A stretch of DNA of 64,000 nt from Nocardioides scoriae (GTDB lineage Bacteria > Actinomycetota > Actinomycetes > Propionibacteriales > Nocardioidaceae). This document shows positions 1 through 9,085 of this stretch, in pieces; positions within the stretch are counted from its first letter, which is position 1, and each line of letters begins with the position of its first letter. The position numbers were made by a program, and so were the translations under genes. A model generated the notes under the pieces. That model did no database searches, was not told the origin of the DNA, and worked only from the letters and a program-made list of their open reading frames with translations. The stretch is from assembly GCF_900104965.1 (NCBI RefSeq), contig NZ_LT629757.1:3596001-3660000 (forward strand). Reading direction: 5' to 3'.

Positions 1-65
1 AGCACGCCGTTCGAACACGTGTGCGAACCTCGTCCGGCGTCGCGCGGCAGTGCCATCATCGACCC

Positions 66-647
66 GTGGACGGGCGATCGCGGACGACGGGACTGCTGCT
101 GGCCGCGGGAGCCGGTCGGCGGATGGGGCGGCCCAAGGCGCTGGTCGAGGGCTGGCTGCCCCGCGCGGTGGCCTCGCTCGCCGGGTGCGACGAGGTGGTC
201 GTGGTGCTCGGGGCGCAGGCCGACCGGGCCCGGCCGCTGGTGCCGCCCGGTCCGCGCGTGGTGGTGGCCGAGGACTGGGAGCAGGGCATGGGTGCCTCGC
301 TGTGCACCGGTCTGCGGGCGCTCGCCGACGGCGGGTCGCGGCGCTGCGTGGTGACGCTGGTCGACCTGCCGGACGTCACGGCCGAGGTGGTGGCGCGCCT
401 GCTCGCGGTGCCGGGGGAGGCGGGCGTCCTCGCGCGGGCGGCGTACGACGCGGTGCCGGGCCACCCCGTCCTGCTCGGTCGCGACCACTGGGCGGGCGTG
501 GCCGACTCGGCGGCGGGCGACCAGGGCGCCCGCGACTACCTCCGGGCGCGCGACGTCGTGCTGGTCGAGTGCGGCGACCTCGCGGCGGGCGTCGACGTCG
601 ACACCCCGCAGGAGCTCGGGCGGCAGCGCCTCAGCGGGCCTTCCTGA
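66..647 (+). CDS. MocA-like molybdenum cofactor nucleotidyltransferase
   Basis: About 193 aa. The N-terminus carries the NTP-binding signature [17 protein letters not shown], followed by a VDLPDV metal-binding segment and a [11 protein letters not shown] motif. These are typical of the MobA/MocA nucleotidyltransferases that attach CMP or GMP to molybdopterin for xanthine- or CO-dehydrogenase type enzymes. I chose the GTG at 66 because it puts the glycine-rich loop near the N-terminus; a GTG at 21 would add 15 poorly conserved residues. Its location near moxR, coxE and xdhC genes supports a role in molybdenum hydroxylase maturation. The 3' end overlaps the convergent DUF2256/DUF3253 gene by 17 bp. 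The CMP versus GMP choice cannot be read from the sequence. Confidence 0.8.
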   Translation: MDGRSRTTGLLLAAGAGRRMGRPKALVEGWLPRAVASLAGCDEVVVVLGAQADRARPLVPPGPRVVVAEDWEQGMGASLCTGLRALADGGSRRCVVTLVDLPDVTAEVVARLLAVPGEAGVLARAAYDAVPGHPVLLGRDHWAGVADSAAGDQGARDYLRARDVVLVECGDLAAGVDVDTPQELGRQRLSGPS

Positions 648-1014
648 TCCGGATGGCGCCCTTGGCGGTCGACGGGTCCACGACCCGACCGCCCTGGGTG
701 ATCTCGACCCGGCCGGCGGCCACGAGCCTGCGGGCCGCGCGGCGGGCGGGCTCCATCAGCTCGCGCCAGCCCTCGTCCTCGGCCGGCCCCACCACGCGCG
801 CGGCGTCGGACGGGCAGATGGTGGCGCCGCCCTTGCGCTTCGCGAGCAGGTCGAGGATCGCCTGCTCGAGCTGCTCGTCCTGGGCGGTGACGCCGTGGCG
901 GCGGCAGCCCGTCGAGCAGTAGCGGACCTGGTCCCAGTCGCGCTCCCACTTCTTGCGCCACTCGATGCGGCGCCCGCACGACGCGCAGGTCTTGTCCTCG
1001 GGCGGGGCGGCCAC
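631..1014 (-). CDS. DUF2256/DUF3253 fusion protein
   Basis: A 127-aa cytoplasmic protein of unknown function. The N-terminal 45 residues form a small zinc-ribbon-like DUF2256 domain ([14 protein letters not shown], then [10 protein letters not shown]), with four cysteines suited to bind zinc. The remainder is a DUF3253 helical domain ([14 protein letters not shown], then SDAARVVG) that resembles a winged helix. The start is a GTG four bases after the stop of the membrane protein gene at 1018-1311, so the two probably share a transcript. They sit on the strand opposite the molybdenum-enzyme genes and look unrelated to them. The domain assignment is firm; the function is not known. Confidence 0.82.
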   Translation of the reverse strand: MAAPPEDKTCASCGRRIEWRKKWERDWDQVRYCSTGCRRHGVTAQDEQLEQAILDLLAKRKGGATICPSDAARVVGPAEDEGWRELMEPARRAARRLVAAGRVEITQGGRVVDPSTAKGAIRIRKAR

Positions 1015-1017
1015 GGG

Positions 1018-1311
1018 TCAGGAGATCCAGACCACGAGGCCCGAGAGCACCACCGTCGCCGCGCCGATCGCGCGCCAGCCGTCGTGGCTGATGAACGAGC
1101 GCGAGAGACCCAGCGTGGTGACCAGCGAGGCGAGCACGGCCAGCGGCAGCGCTGCCGGTCCGAGCAGCGGGCTGAGCAGCGCGAAGCCGAGCACGAGCAC
1201 GCCGGAGCCGATGAACAGCCGCATCGTCAGGGGGTGGTACGCCGCGGACGAGCCGCCGGCGACGACCCGACGGGGGTCGGGCTGGGGGCGGGCGGGGGAC
1301 AGGTCGCTCAT
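1018..1311 (-). CDS. small two-helix membrane protein
   Basis: A 97-aa protein. After a soluble N-terminal stretch of about 30 residues there are hydrophobic segments around residues 30-65 (FIGSGVLVLGFALLSPLLG and PLAVLASLVTTLGL) and near the C-terminus (IGAATVVLSGLVVWIS). It is therefore probably an inner-membrane protein with two or three helices. I do not recognise the family. The ATG at 1311 is the first start that avoids antisense overlap with the kinase gene at 1400. It lies just upstream of the DUF2256/DUF3253 gene and probably forms a two-gene operon with it. Confidence 0.65.
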   Translation of the reverse strand: MSDLSPARPQPDPRRVVAGGSSAAYHPLTMRLFIGSGVLVLGFALLSPLLGPAALPLAVLASLVTTLGLSRSFISHDGWRAIGAATVVLSGLVVWIS

Positions 1312-1399
1312 GGGCACTCGATCGAGGTGAGGGGGCGTCGGCGCTCGACGGTGGGCGCCGCTCTCGACGGTACCGGGGCTCCGAAGACCCCGCAGGTGG

Positions 1400-2452
1400 A
1401 TGATCTCCCCCGTGGAGCGACACGGCCCCGGGGCCACCGGCGTGGTCCGGCTGCAGCCGCTGACCCGACGCAAGGTGGCCTCGCTGGGGGAGCCCGGGCG
1501 GGCCTGGCTGGCCGACCTGCCGCGCGTGCTCGACGAGCTGGCCGAGCGCTGGGAGCTGACCTGGGAGCGCCCGCTGCCCGGCGGCAGCGCGTCGTACGTC
1601 GTGCGCGGGCGGACGCCGTCCGGCGAGGCCCGGGTGGTCAAGGTCGGCGTCCCCGACCTCGACGAGGAGCAGCCGCTCGAGGCGGAGGCGGCGGTGCTGC
1701 GGGCAGCGGGAGGACGGGGCTACGCCCTGCTCCACGACGACGCCCCCGAGCACCGCGCGCTGCTGCTCGAGTCGCTCGGCCGCTCGCTGCAGCAGGCGCC
1801 GGCCGAGCCCGAGGTCGTGCTCGACGTGCTGGTGGACACCCTGCGGGAGGCCTGGACGGTCCCGGTGGCGGCCGTGGGGACGGGCGGGTCGAGCGGTCCG
1901 GGCGGGGAGCCGAGGGCGCGGCAGCTGGCCCGGCTGGTCGCGACGACCGACGACCGGCTGGGCGGTGCCTGCCGGCCCGACGTGCGGCGGCAGGCGCTGA
2001 CGTGCGCCGAGCGGCTGGCCGACCCCGGGCCCGACGGCGAGGTCGTCGTGCACGGGGACGCCCACCCGGCCAACGCGCTGCGGGTCCCGGAGCCGCGGGT
2101 CGGTGCGCCCGTCCCGTCCTCGGGCCACGTCCTGGTCGACCCGGACGGCTTCGCCTGCGACCCGGCGTACGACCTGGGGGTGACGCTGCGCGAGTGGAAC
2201 GCCCGCCTCGAGGCCGGTGGTCGCCCGCTCCTCGAGGCCTGGTGCGACCGCGTCGCCGAGCGCTCCGGCTGCGACCGCGACCGGATCTGGGCCTGGGCCT
2301 TCCTCGAGCGCGTGTCCACCGGCCTGTACGTCTGCGGGTTCGGCGCCCACGACCTCGGCAGCCGCTTCCTGCGCACCGCCGAGCTCCTCCTCGACCCACC
2401 CCCGTCGTCCCGCTCGGCGGGACCCAACCCCGGACCAACCGGGCGTCCGTAA
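1400..2452 (+). CDS. aminoglycoside/hydroxyurea-type phosphotransferase
   Basis: A 350-aa kinase-fold protein of the APH(6)/hydroxyurea phosphotransferase family. The nucleotide-binding lobe has PLPGGSASYVV and the lysine in RVVKVGV (about residue 81). The catalytic loop is VVHGDAHPAN (His218-Gly-Asp220, Asn225), and the metal-binding segment is DPDGFACDPAYDLG. Family members phosphorylate streptomycin or hydroxyurea, but many actinobacterial members have unknown substrates. It ends 10 bp before the MoxR gene, so it is likely co-transcribed with the molybdenum-hydroxylase maturation genes. That context argues for caution before calling it a resistance gene. Confidence 0.75.
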   Translation: MISPVERHGPGATGVVRLQPLTRRKVASLGEPGRAWLADLPRVLDELAERWELTWERPLPGGSASYVVRGRTPSGEARVVKVGVPDLDEEQPLEAEAAVLRAAGGRGYALLHDDAPEHRALLLESLGRSLQQAPAEPEVVLDVLVDTLREAWTVPVAAVGTGGSSGPGGEPRARQLARLVATTDDRLGGACRPDVRRQALTCAERLADPGPDGEVVVHGDAHPANALRVPEPRVGAPVPSSGHVLVDPDGFACDPAYDLGVTLREWNARLEAGGRPLLEAWCDRVAERSGCDRDRIWAWAFLERVSTGLYVCGFGAHDLGSRFLRTAELLLDPPPSSRSAGPNPGPTGRP

Positions 2453-2462
2453 CCTGCGTCAC

Positions 2463-3353
2463 ATGGAGCTCACTTCTCCCGACGCGGTCACGGCTGCGCT
2501 CGCGACGACCGGCTACCTCGCCGACGACGACCTGGCGACGGTCGTCTTCCTCGCGGGGTCGATGCAGCGCCCGCTGCTGCTCGAGGGCGAGCCGGGCACG
2601 GGCAAGACCGCGCTGGCCGAGGCGCTCGCCGAGCTGCGCGGCGTGCCCCTGATCCGGCTGCAGTGCTACGAGGGGATCGACGCCAGCCAGGCGCTCTACG
2701 ACTGGGACTTCCCCCGCCAGATCCTGCACCTGCGCACCCTCGAGGCCGCGGCGTCGTCGGGCCGGGAGGCCGGGGGCTTCGACGCGGGCGAGGCCGAGAA
2801 GTCGCTGTTCGACGAGCGGTTCCTGCTGGCCCGGCCGGTGCTGCAGGCGCTGCGCGAGGCGCCGGCGGTGCTCCTGGTCGACGAGGTGGACCGGGCCGAC
2901 GACGAGTTCGAGGCGTTCCTGCTCGAGGTGCTCTCGAGCTGGTCGGTGAGCATCCCCGAGCTCGGCACCGTGACCGCGGCGACGCCGCCGCTGGTGGTGC
3001 TGACCTCCAACCGGACCCGCGAGCTGCACGACGCGCTCAAGCGCCGCTGCCTCTACCACTGGATCGACCACCCCGGCCTGGAGCGCGAGGTGGCGATCGT
3101 GCGCAGCCGGTTGCCCGAGGTCAGCGAGCGGCTCGGCGCGCAGGTGGCCCACGTGGTGCAGCAGCTGCGCTCGGAGTCGCTGCTCAAGCCGCCCGGCGTC
3201 GCGGAGACCCTCGACTGGGCGCGGGCGCTGCAGCGCCTGGGCGCCGAGGAGCTCGACCTCGACACGGCGTCGCGCACGCTGGGGGCCGTCGTGAAGTACC
3301 GCGAGGACACCGACCGCGTGAAGCAGGCCCTCGACCGGATGCTGGCGGGCTGA
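2463..3353 (+). CDS. MoxR/CoxD-family AAA+ ATPase
   Basis: A 296-aa single-domain AAA+ ATPase. Walker A is GEPGTGKT (residues 42-49) and Walker B is LLVDEVDRAD, followed by a sensor-1 asparagine in VVLTSNRTREL. MoxR proteins act as chaperones with a partner VWA-domain protein, and the gene directly downstream encodes such a partner with only one base between them. In CO-dehydrogenase clusters the pair corresponds to CoxD and CoxE, needed to insert or mature the molybdenum-copper active site. CoxD-type function is inferred from the gene order moxR-coxE-xdhC. The ATG at 2463 is the clear start. Confidence 0.88.
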   Translation: MELTSPDAVTAALATTGYLADDDLATVVFLAGSMQRPLLLEGEPGTGKTALAEALAELRGVPLIRLQCYEGIDASQALYDWDFPRQILHLRTLEAAASSGREAGGFDAGEAEKSLFDERFLLARPVLQALREAPAVLLVDEVDRADDEFEAFLLEVLSSWSVSIPELGTVTAATPPLVVLTSNRTRELHDALKRRCLYHWIDHPGLEREVAIVRSRLPEVSERLGAQVAHVVQQLRSESLLKPPGVAETLDWARALQRLGAEELDLDTASRTLGAVVKYREDTDRVKQALDRMLAG

Positions 3354-3354
3354 G

Positions 3355-4492
3355 GTGACGGCCGGCACGAGGCAGGCCCCGCCGGGACCGGCGCACCCGG
3401 CCGACGAGGTGTTCCTCGGATTCACCCGGGCGCTGCGGTCGGCCGGGCTGCGCGTCACCCACGACCGCGCGACCGGCTTCGTGCAGGCCGCCACCCTGGT
3501 CGGCGCGGGCGACGCGCAGGCGGTCTTCCGGGCCGGCCGGGCCACGCTGTGCAGCAGCCCCGACGACCTCGAGCGCTACGCCCACGTCTTCGAGGCGTGG
3601 TTCGGCGCCCGCGAGCGGCTGCCGCGCAGCATCCCCTCGGAGAAGCCGCGCCAGCTGCGCTCGCCGCTCCCGGTCGGCGAGGGCGGCGAGGCCGGCGGCG
3701 AGGACACCCCCGAGACGATCCAGGCGGCGGCCAGCGACGCCGAGGTCCTGAGCCGCCGCGACGTCGCCACCCTGCGACCCGACGAGAAGGCGCTGCTCGA
3801 CGCCATGATCCGCGCCCTGCGGCCGCGGATGCCGCAACGCCGCGCGACGCGACGCACCCCCTGGCGGCGCGGCGAGGTCGACCTCCACCGCACCCTGCGC
3901 ACCACGCTGCGCCGGATGGGCGAGCCCGCCCGGGTCGAGCACCGCCGCCGCGGCACCGCCCCGCGCCGGGTGGTGCTGCTGGTCGACGTCTCCGCCTCCA
4001 TGAAGCCGTACGCCGACGCGCTCCTGCGGCTGTGCCACCTGCTCGCCCGCAGCGGCGAGCAGGGTCGGCGCCGCGTCGAGGTCTTCACCCTCGGCACCCG
4101 CCTGACCCGCGTGACCGACGCGATGCGCACCGCCGACCCCGAGCGCGCGCTGGTCCGCGCCGGCGAGCAGGTGCCCGACTGGTCCGGCGGCACCCGGCTC
4201 GGGGAGACGCTCGGCGCCTTCCTCGACCGCTGGGGCGCCCGGGGGATGGCGCGCGGCGCCGTGGTCGTCGTGTTCAGCGACGGCTGGGAGCGCGGCGACG
4301 CCGTCGAGCTGGGGGAGCAGATGCAGCGGTTGCAGCGGCTCGCCCGACGCGTGGTGTGGGTCAACCCGCACCGCGGCAAGGACGGCTACGAGCCGGTGCA
4401 GCAGGGGATCGCCGCGGCGCTGCCGCACTGCGACGACTTCGTGGCCGGCCACTCGCTGCAGGCGTTCGACGAGGTGCTGGAGGTGATCGGTC

Positions 4493-4500
<8 letters not shown>
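3355..4500 (+). CDS. CoxE-like VWA domain protein
   Basis: A 381-aa protein of the CoxE family, which pairs with MoxR ATPases. The C-terminal half is a von Willebrand A domain with a clear MIDAS motif, DVSAS, at residues 211-215 (VVLLVDVSASMKPYAD). Further on are the expected GGTRLG threonine and the FSDGWERGD aspartate. The N-terminal half is helical and charged. The start is a GTG one base after the MoxR stop, and the 3' end overlaps xdhC by 8 bp, so all three are translationally linked. The likely role is maturation of a molybdenum hydroxylase, as for CoxE; the target enzyme is outside the window. Confidence 0.87.
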
Positions 4501-5635
<1,135 letters not shown>

Positions 5636-5646
5636 AGGGACCGCCG

Positions 5647-5662
5647 GCGCCCGATCGGGCGC
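5647..5662. promoter_or_regulatory. 16-bp perfect palindrome before araC-type gene
   Basis: GCGCCCGATCGGGCGC is a perfect palindrome in the 38-bp gap between the xdhC stop and the GTG of the AraC-family gene. It could be an operator, or a stem that ends the xdhC transcript. It has no following T-run. Confidence 0.35.
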
Positions 5663-5673
5663 ATGATGGGGCG

Positions 5674-6528
5674 GTGACCGGCTCCCGGCAGCAACACGAC
5701 CTGCTCCCGGGCTTCGTCGCGCGCGCCGCGGCGTACGACCAGTGCGGGCTGGAGCCCGGCGTCCACCGCGGGCTGCCCTCGCCGTGGGTGACCCTGGTGG
5801 TCTCGACCCGGGGACCGGTGCGGACCCTCGGGACCGTCGGCGGGCCGGCCGGGCCGGTCGCCTCGGCCGACGTCCTGGTCGCCGGGCTGCACCCGGTCGC
5901 CACCCGCGTCGAGCAGCCGGTGGAGCAGAGCGGGGTGCAGCTGGCCGTGCACCCCCTCGCCGCGCGGCGGCTGCTGGGGTGCCGCGCCGCCGACCTCACC
6001 GGTCACGGCACCGACGCCCGCGAGCTGCTGGGGCCCGACGTCGAGCGGCTCCACGAGCAGGTCGCGCTGGCCGGGCCGGACGACCGGCTCGCGGTGGTGC
6101 GGGCCTGGGCGCAGGCGCGGCTGGCGGCCACCGAGGACCGCCGGCGCCGGGTCCGGCCCGAGGTGGTGCGGGTCCACCAGCGGGTCCTGGCCAGCCGCGG
6201 GCGGGTGCGGGTCGAGGACCTGGCCGGCGAGGTCGGCCTCAGCCCCCGGCGGCTGCGCGAGCAGGTGCGCGCCGAGGTGGGGGTCTCGCCCAAGCAGCTG
6301 GTCCGCACGGCCCGTCTCGACCACGTCGTGGCCCGCCTCAGGACCGGTCCCCGGGACGCCCCCGCGGGGCTGGCCGGGCTCGCGCTGGACGCGGGGTTCG
6401 CCGACCAGGCCCACCTCGCCCGCGAGTTCACCGCCATGGCCGGCTGCGCCCCGACGGCCTGGCTGGCCGAGGAGCGCCGAAACCTCCAAGACGACGGGCC
6501 CGCTCCTGCGCCAGGGTCGTCCCCATGA
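5674..6528 (+). CDS. AraC-family transcriptional regulator
   Basis: A 284-aa protein with an N-terminal ligand-binding-like region (residues 1-165) and a C-terminal double helix-turn-helix AraC domain (about 170-275). The first helix-turn-helix is RVEDLAGEVGLSPRRLREQV, followed by GVSPKQLVRTARLDHVVARL and the second, AGFADQAHLAREFTAMAGCAPTAW. The GTG at 5674 gives a sensible N-terminus. The stop overlaps the ATG of the VOC gene by 4 bp, a pairing often seen where the regulator and a glyoxalase-fold protein respond to the same stress or ligand. The inducer is unknown. Confidence 0.85.
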   Translation: MTGSRQQHDLLPGFVARAAAYDQCGLEPGVHRGLPSPWVTLVVSTRGPVRTLGTVGGPAGPVASADVLVAGLHPVATRVEQPVEQSGVQLAVHPLAARRLLGCRAADLTGHGTDARELLGPDVERLHEQVALAGPDDRLAVVRAWAQARLAATEDRRRRVRPEVVRVHQRVLASRGRVRVEDLAGEVGLSPRRLREQVRAEVGVSPKQLVRTARLDHVVARLRTGPRDAPAGLAGLALDAGFADQAHLAREFTAMAGCAPTAWLAEERRNLQDDGPAPAPGSSP

Positions 6529-6944
6529 CCCCGACACCCGGCCCGACACCCGGCCCGACACCCGCCCCCACGGTCTGGCCCGCCTTCGCGGCCCGCGACG
6601 CCCGCGCCATGATCGCGTTCCTGGTCGCCCTCGGCTTCGAGGAGACCGCCACCTACGGCGAGGGCGACGAGGTCGCCCACTGCCAGCTCGACTGGCCCGA
6701 GGGCGGCGGCGTGATGTTCGGGTCGGTCAAGGACGACGGCTGGTCGCGGCAGCCCGGCACGGGTGGGTTCTACGTCGTCACCGCCGACCCGCAGGCCGTG
6801 CACGACCGCGCCGTCGCGGCCGGCGCCACCATCACGCGGCCCCCGTCGGCGCCCGGCTACGGCGGCCTCGAGTTCTCCCTGGCCGACCCCGAGGGCAACC
6901 TGTGGTCCTTCGGGACCTACGCCGGGGAGCCGCGCGCCCGCTGA
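6525..6944 (+). CDS. VOC-family (glyoxalase-fold) protein
   Basis: A 139-aa protein with one vicinal-oxygen-chelate unit: WPAFAARDARAMIAFLVALGF at the start, a central VAHCQLDWPEGGGVMFGS strand pair, and the terminal FSLADPEGNLWSFGTY motif. This resembles the PhnB/YdeI-like group rather than true glyoxalase I. The first 15 residues are a low-complexity [14 protein letters not shown] run encoded by short direct repeats, so the functional start might lie later. It is coupled by a 4-bp overlap to the AraC regulator. The substrate is unknown. Confidence 0.8.
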   Translation: MTPTPGPTPGPTPAPTVWPAFAARDARAMIAFLVALGFEETATYGEGDEVAHCQLDWPEGGGVMFGSVKDDGWSRQPGTGGFYVVTADPQAVHDRAVAAGATITRPPSAPGYGGLEFSLADPEGNLWSFGTYAGEPRAR

Positions 6945-6976
6945 CGTCCACCCGCCGCCGGCCACGTGTCCACGAC

Positions 6977-7192
6977 GTGGGACACCGGGTACCGGTCCGG
7001 GTCGAGGCGCTCGTCGGTCGCATCGAGGTCACCCGGGGCGAGGCCGAGGCCGTGGTGCGCCGCGCCGCCCGCGTCGTGACCGACGTCGGGTCGCTCGTGC
7101 GCCGGGTGGGCCGCCTGCCGGGCATGGGACGCATCCGGCGACGCCTCGACGAGGAGCACGAGGCCGCAGCCGACGCGCCCGCGGCCGGCTAG
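6977..7192 (+). CDS. small basic hypothetical protein
   Basis: A possible 71-aa protein starting at the GTG at 6977. It is rich in Arg, Val and Glu, predicted helical (GEAEAVVRRAARVVTDVGSLVRRVG) and has an acidic tail. No domain is recognised. It fills the gap between the VOC gene and the convergent methyltransferase, with its stop overlapping the methyltransferase stop by three bases. The snug fit between neighbours is the main support. It could also be a chance open frame in GC-rich DNA. Confidence 0.35.
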   Translation: MGHRVPVRVEALVGRIEVTRGEAEAVVRRAARVVTDVGSLVRRVGRLPGMGRIRRRLDEEHEAAADAPAAG

Positions 7193-7893
7193 TCCCGGCG
7201 CCCGACCAGGTAGGGCTGGGGCGTCTTCTCCATGCCCTCGGGGTCGCGCACGAGCCGCAGGTGGACGTGGATCCCGGCGCCGGCCAGCAGCCCGGTCACC
7301 TCGTCGGGCTCCAGGCGCCAGGCGTCCATGCCGAGACCGGTGTGGCCGTAGGCCTCGCGCAGCCGGCGCACGTCGTCGCCGACCTGGAAGGCGACCACCA
7401 GCTCGCCGCCGGGGCGCAGCACCCGGGCGAGCTCGGCCACCACCGCGGGCCGCACGTCGGGCGGGACGTGGATCAGGGAGTACCACGCGAGCGCGCCGTG
7501 CAGCGTGGCGTCCCCGAGCGGCAGCGCGCGCAGGTCGCCGACCTCGAACTCCACCCCCGGGTGCCGCTCCCGGGCGGTCGCGACCATCCCGGGGGACAGG
7601 TCGATCCCGCGGGCGGCCAGCCCGCGGTCGACGAGGTGGGCGGTGAGGCGACCGGGCCCGCAGCCCAGGTCGGCCACCCGGGCGCCTGGGCCGACCAGGT
7701 CGGCGAACAGGCCCAGCACCGCCCGGTCGGTGGGCGAGTGCTCCAGCGCGTCGGCCAGCAGGTCGGCGTACGACGTCGCGACGCGGTCGTAGGTGCTGCG
7801 TGTCTCGCGCAGCCAGTGCGGCTCGCGCACGGGGTCCGGCACGGGTCGCTCCACCGGCACACCGTAGGCGGGCTTGGCCGCCGGGGTCACCAT
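7189..7893 (-). CDS. class I SAM-dependent methyltransferase
   Basis: A 234-aa Rossmann-fold methyltransferase of the Methyltransf_11/25 type. Motif I is VADLGCGPGRLTAHLV, motif II is ARGIDLSP, and motif IV/V is VAELARVLRPGGELVVAF. The N-terminal RSTYDRVATSYADLLADAL helix is typical of small-molecule methyltransferases. Substrate unknown. The ATG at 7893 is used; a GTG at 7899 is two codons upstream. The divergent hydrolase begins only about 15 bp away, leaving no room for separate conventional promoters. Confidence 0.82.
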   Translation of the reverse strand: MVTPAAKPAYGVPVERPVPDPVREPHWLRETRSTYDRVATSYADLLADALEHSPTDRAVLGLFADLVGPGARVADLGCGPGRLTAHLVDRGLAARGIDLSPGMVATARERHPGVEFEVGDLRALPLGDATLHGALAWYSLIHVPPDVRPAVVAELARVLRPGGELVVAFQVGDDVRRLREAYGHTGLGMDAWRLEPDEVTGLLAGAGIHVHLRLVRDPEGMEKTPQPYLVGRRD

Positions 7894-7908
7894 GGCCACG
7901 TGGAGGCG

Positions 7909-8964
7909 GTGACGCGACGGACGACGCTGGCGGGCGTGCTCGGGCTCGCCGCGACGGCCTGCGCGGGGGAGGACCCCGCGGCCCAGGACGGCCCGACCCC
8001 CGCTCCGACGACGTCACCCAGCGCCACGACGGCGCCCACCACCAGCCCGACGACCAGCCCGAGCGCCAGCCCCACCGCGCCCCCGCTCCCCGAGCCTCCC
8101 GACCGGGTCTCGCTGCCGACGCTGATGCGCGAGGACTTCGCGGGCGGCCGCGTCACGCGGGTCCGCCAGGTCGCGGTGACCGACGCCTACACGCGCTGGG
8201 AGGTCACCTACCCCGCCGGCGGCACGACCGTCTCCGGGGTGCTGCTGCGGCCGGCGGGACCCGGCCCGTTCCCCGCGGTGGTGCTCAACCACGGCTACAT
8301 CGAGCCGTCGGTCTACGTCACCGGCCAGGGCCTGAGCCGCGAGCAGGACGCCCTCGCCCGGGCGGGGTTCGTGGTGCTCCACACCGACTACCGCGGCCAC
8401 GCGGGCTCCGACGCCGCGGGCGAGCTCGAGCGCGAGACCCGCCTGGGCTACACCCGCGACACGCTGCACGCCGTCGGCTCGGTCAAGCGGCTGCCGTACG
8501 TCGACCCCGACCGCGTCGCGATGCTCGGCCGGTCGATGGGCGGCGGGGTGACCCTCAACGCCCTGGTCGCCCAGCCCGGGGCCGTGCGCGCGGCCGTCCT
8601 CTACGCCTCGGTCAGCTCGCGCTTCGTCGACAACCTCGAGCAGTTCACGATCCCCGGGCGGCCCGAGGCCGCCCGCCGGCTCTACGACCGGTTCGGGACC
8701 CCCGCCGAGGAGCCGACCTTCTACGCCGGGCTGTCCTCGCGCACCTACTTCGACCGGGTCGCCGCGCCCGTGCTGATCCACCACGGCAGCCTCGACGACA
8801 CCTGCCCGCTGCGCTGGTCCGAGCAGACCCAGCGGCTCCTGGTCCGCGACGGCGTCGCGTCGGTGCTGCGGGTCTACGAGGGCGAGCAGCACGCGTTCAT
8901 CCCCCAGTGGCAGCAGTCGATGGACCGCACGGTGCGGTTCCTGCGACGCCGGCTGCGTGCCTGA
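7909..8964 (+). CDS. secreted alpha/beta hydrolase (S9-peptidase/esterase-like)
   Basis: A 351-aa protein. The N-terminus (MTRRTTLAGVLGLAATACAG) resembles a twin-arginine or lipoprotein signal, with a possible lipidated Cys. It is followed by a Thr/Ser/Pro-rich linker (residues 28-65) and an alpha/beta hydrolase domain. The nucleophile elbow is GRSMGG, the oxyanion region is NHGYIEPS, the acid is in GSLDDTCP, and the catalytic His is in GEQHAFIPQW. It resembles prolyl-oligopeptidase-like or acetyl-esterase-like extracellular hydrolases. GTG starts at 7900 and 7909 are both possible. Substrate not predictable. Confidence 0.8.
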   Translation: MTRRTTLAGVLGLAATACAGEDPAAQDGPTPAPTTSPSATTAPTTSPTTSPSASPTAPPLPEPPDRVSLPTLMREDFAGGRVTRVRQVAVTDAYTRWEVTYPAGGTTVSGVLLRPAGPGPFPAVVLNHGYIEPSVYVTGQGLSREQDALARAGFVVLHTDYRGHAGSDAAGELERETRLGYTRDTLHAVGSVKRLPYVDPDRVAMLGRSMGGGVTLNALVAQPGAVRAAVLYASVSSRFVDNLEQFTIPGRPEAARRLYDRFGTPAEEPTFYAGLSSRTYFDRVAAPVLIHHGSLDDTCPLRWSEQTQRLLVRDGVASVLRVYEGEQHAFIPQWQQSMDRTVRFLRRRLRA

Positions 8965-9085
8965 GGCCACCCCCGCCCCCGCCTCGGGGCCGTTCGCTGG
9001 GCAGGGCTGGACGCGCGGGCTACCGTGTGGCCCACATCACCCCCTCGACCAGATGCCGCAGGCGGCCCGGAGGCTGGCACCCACG

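Noticed and set aside
1400-2452. Streptomycin-resistance gene
   Set aside because: The fold fits, but the operon context suggests another substrate and no other resistance genes are adjacent, so only the family is claimed.
6527-6570. Short CCGACACCCGG direct repeats at the start of the VOC gene
   Set aside because: They encode a PTPG linker and look like slippage-prone low-complexity DNA; no mobile element is indicated.
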